DNA of 20,460 bases from the NCBI GenBank assembly GCA_937928035.1, contig CALFWA010000006.1, positions 1 to 20,460 of the forward strand, in the 5' to 3' direction. A program made the position numbers and the translations under genes. Numbering within the stretch: the first letter of the stretch is position 1; each line of letters opens with the position of its first letter. Positions 17,485 to 20,460 of this stretch are shown here, in pieces. This stretch comes from an uncultured Caldilinea sp. Lineage in GTDB: Bacteria; Chloroflexota; Anaerolineae; Caldilineales; Caldilineaceae. The notes beneath the pieces are model-generated. The model ran no database searches, was not told where the DNA came from, and saw only the letters and a program-made list of their open reading frames with translations.

Positions 17485-17514
17485 TCGACGCCTTCCTCTT
17501 TGATCCGATATGAT
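17485..17514 (+). promoter_or_regulatory. Possible promoter for the hydroxylase/dioxygenase operon
   Basis: TCGACG (17485-17490) and TATGAT (17509-17514) are 18 nt apart. The -10 matches well; the -35 matches at 4 of 6 positions. A start near 17521 would give a leader of about 70 nt. Confidence 0.4.
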
Positions 17515-17545
17515 GGCTTCACCGCAACTCAGTTGAGCATTTGAC

Positions 17546-17576
<31 letters not shown>

Positions 17577-17588
17577 GGAGGTCTAAGT

Positions 17589-19190
<1,602 letters not shown>

Positions 19191-19240
19191 TTTTTCAAGC
19201 GCTTTGCTCTGTTATTTTCTAGTTCCAGGAGGAGGCAACC

Positions 19241-20215
<975 letters not shown>

Positions 20216-20226
20216 ACAGGGAAGGC

Positions 20227-20261
20227 GACAGAGGGGAGAGGAAACTACTCTACCCTCTGTC
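20227..20261 (+). terminator. Hairpin after the dioxygenase gene, possible terminator
   Basis: GACAGAGGG and CCCTCTGTC form a perfect 9-bp stem, 11 nt past the stop codon. The 17-nt loop can form a few more pairs. No T-run follows, so this is a weak or Rho-assisted terminator, or an mRNA 3'-end stabiliser. Confidence 0.5.
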
Positions 20262-20311
20262 GTTCCGACTGTGTGAAGGCAGGCACCCAGAGAACCTTCG
20301 TTGCGTGCTGC

Positions 20312-20340
20312 TGGATCAAATCGGACAACGGGCGTATACT
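20312..20340 (+). promoter_or_regulatory. Possible promoter for the next plus-strand gene
   Basis: TATACT (20335-20340) is a good -10. The hexamer 17 nt upstream (TGGATC) matches the -35 consensus at only 3 positions. The same -10 sequence appears at three other promoters in the window, which supports it. Confidence 0.45.
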
Positions 20341-20381
20341 GAAGTTTCGTCTCTCGCCATTATTCAAGACTCATCGCATTC

Positions 20382-20409
20382 TCCAGCGTGGAATGAACTC
20401 CACTCTGGA
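20382..20409 (+). promoter_or_regulatory. Hairpin in the leader of the off-window gene
   Basis: TCCAG-c-GTGGA pairs with TCCAC-t-CTGGA around a 6-nt loop (ten pairs, one mismatch). It would lie in the transcribed leader about 45 nt before the ribosome binding site. Function unknown. Confidence 0.4.
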
Positions 20410-20454
20410 CCGACTGTCCTGTGTAATGGGCAAGCGCCGGTATTCTGATTTGTC

Positions 20455-20460
20455 AGGAGG
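20455..20460 (+). promoter_or_regulatory. Ribosome binding site at window end
   Basis: AGGAGG at the last six bases is a full Shine-Dalgarno core, so a plus-strand gene probably begins within about 10 nt outside the window. Confidence 0.6.

Larger units (their letters stand above)
20216..20460. other. Region after the dioxygenase gene, leading to an off-window gene
   Basis: No supported gene lies in these 245 nt. They contain a hairpin after the dioxygenase, a promoter-like element with TATACT, a second hairpin and, at the very edge, a ribosome binding site. Together they look like the end of one operon and the leader of the next plus-strand gene. Confidence 0.6.

Overview
The window looks like chromosomal DNA from a GC-rich Chloroflexota bacterium, most likely an Anaerolineae/Caldilineae-type lineage. 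This placement is inference. It rests on Thr/Pro-rich SH3 lipoproteins, a GT-C glycosyltransferase with beta-sandwich domains fused at its C-terminus, an ArsA-type ATPase with a C-terminal HSP20-like domain, and a threonyl-tRNA synthetase without the TGS domain. No rRNA or other decisive marker is present. I see no phage, insertion sequence, CRISPR array or plasmid functions.

Minus strand, read right to left. Positions 16235-11016 hold a cell-envelope cluster: two tandem SH3-domain proteins that look like lipoproteins, then a polytopic glycosyltransferase. Positions 10742-6163 hold a probable operon: a membrane-anchored protein of unknown function, the ArsA-family ATPase, a SAM methyltransferase, TruD and a LON-substrate-binding-domain protein. 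Next comes a tRNA-Val(GAC) gene with its own promoter. It is followed directly by a T-box riboswitch (about 5761-6030) with an intrinsic terminator, which controls an M20 peptidase and probably, by read-through, thrS. The classical translation cluster follows: thrS, then infC from its own promoter and apparently starting at AUU, then rpmI and rplT. It closes with a strong terminator at 693-728. A SpoU/TrmH RNA methyltransferase runs off the left edge.

Plus strand, right end. rplI (ribosomal protein L9) is followed by a two-gene aromatic-degradation unit: an HpaB/PheA-type flavin-dependent aromatic hydroxylase, then an extradiol (catechol 2,3-dioxygenase-like) dioxygenase. Together they would hydroxylate a phenolic substrate and open the resulting catechol by meta cleavage. 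The window ends on a Shine-Dalgarno sequence, so another plus-strand gene starts just outside.

The most interesting parts are regulatory: (i) the T-box leader, with threonine-type features, in front of a peptidase and thrS and joined to a tRNA-Val gene in one apparent transcript; (ii) the infC leader, with a 16-bp perfect inverted repeat and an AUU start; (iii) 12-bp tandem repeats of one apparent family in two separate intergenic regions.
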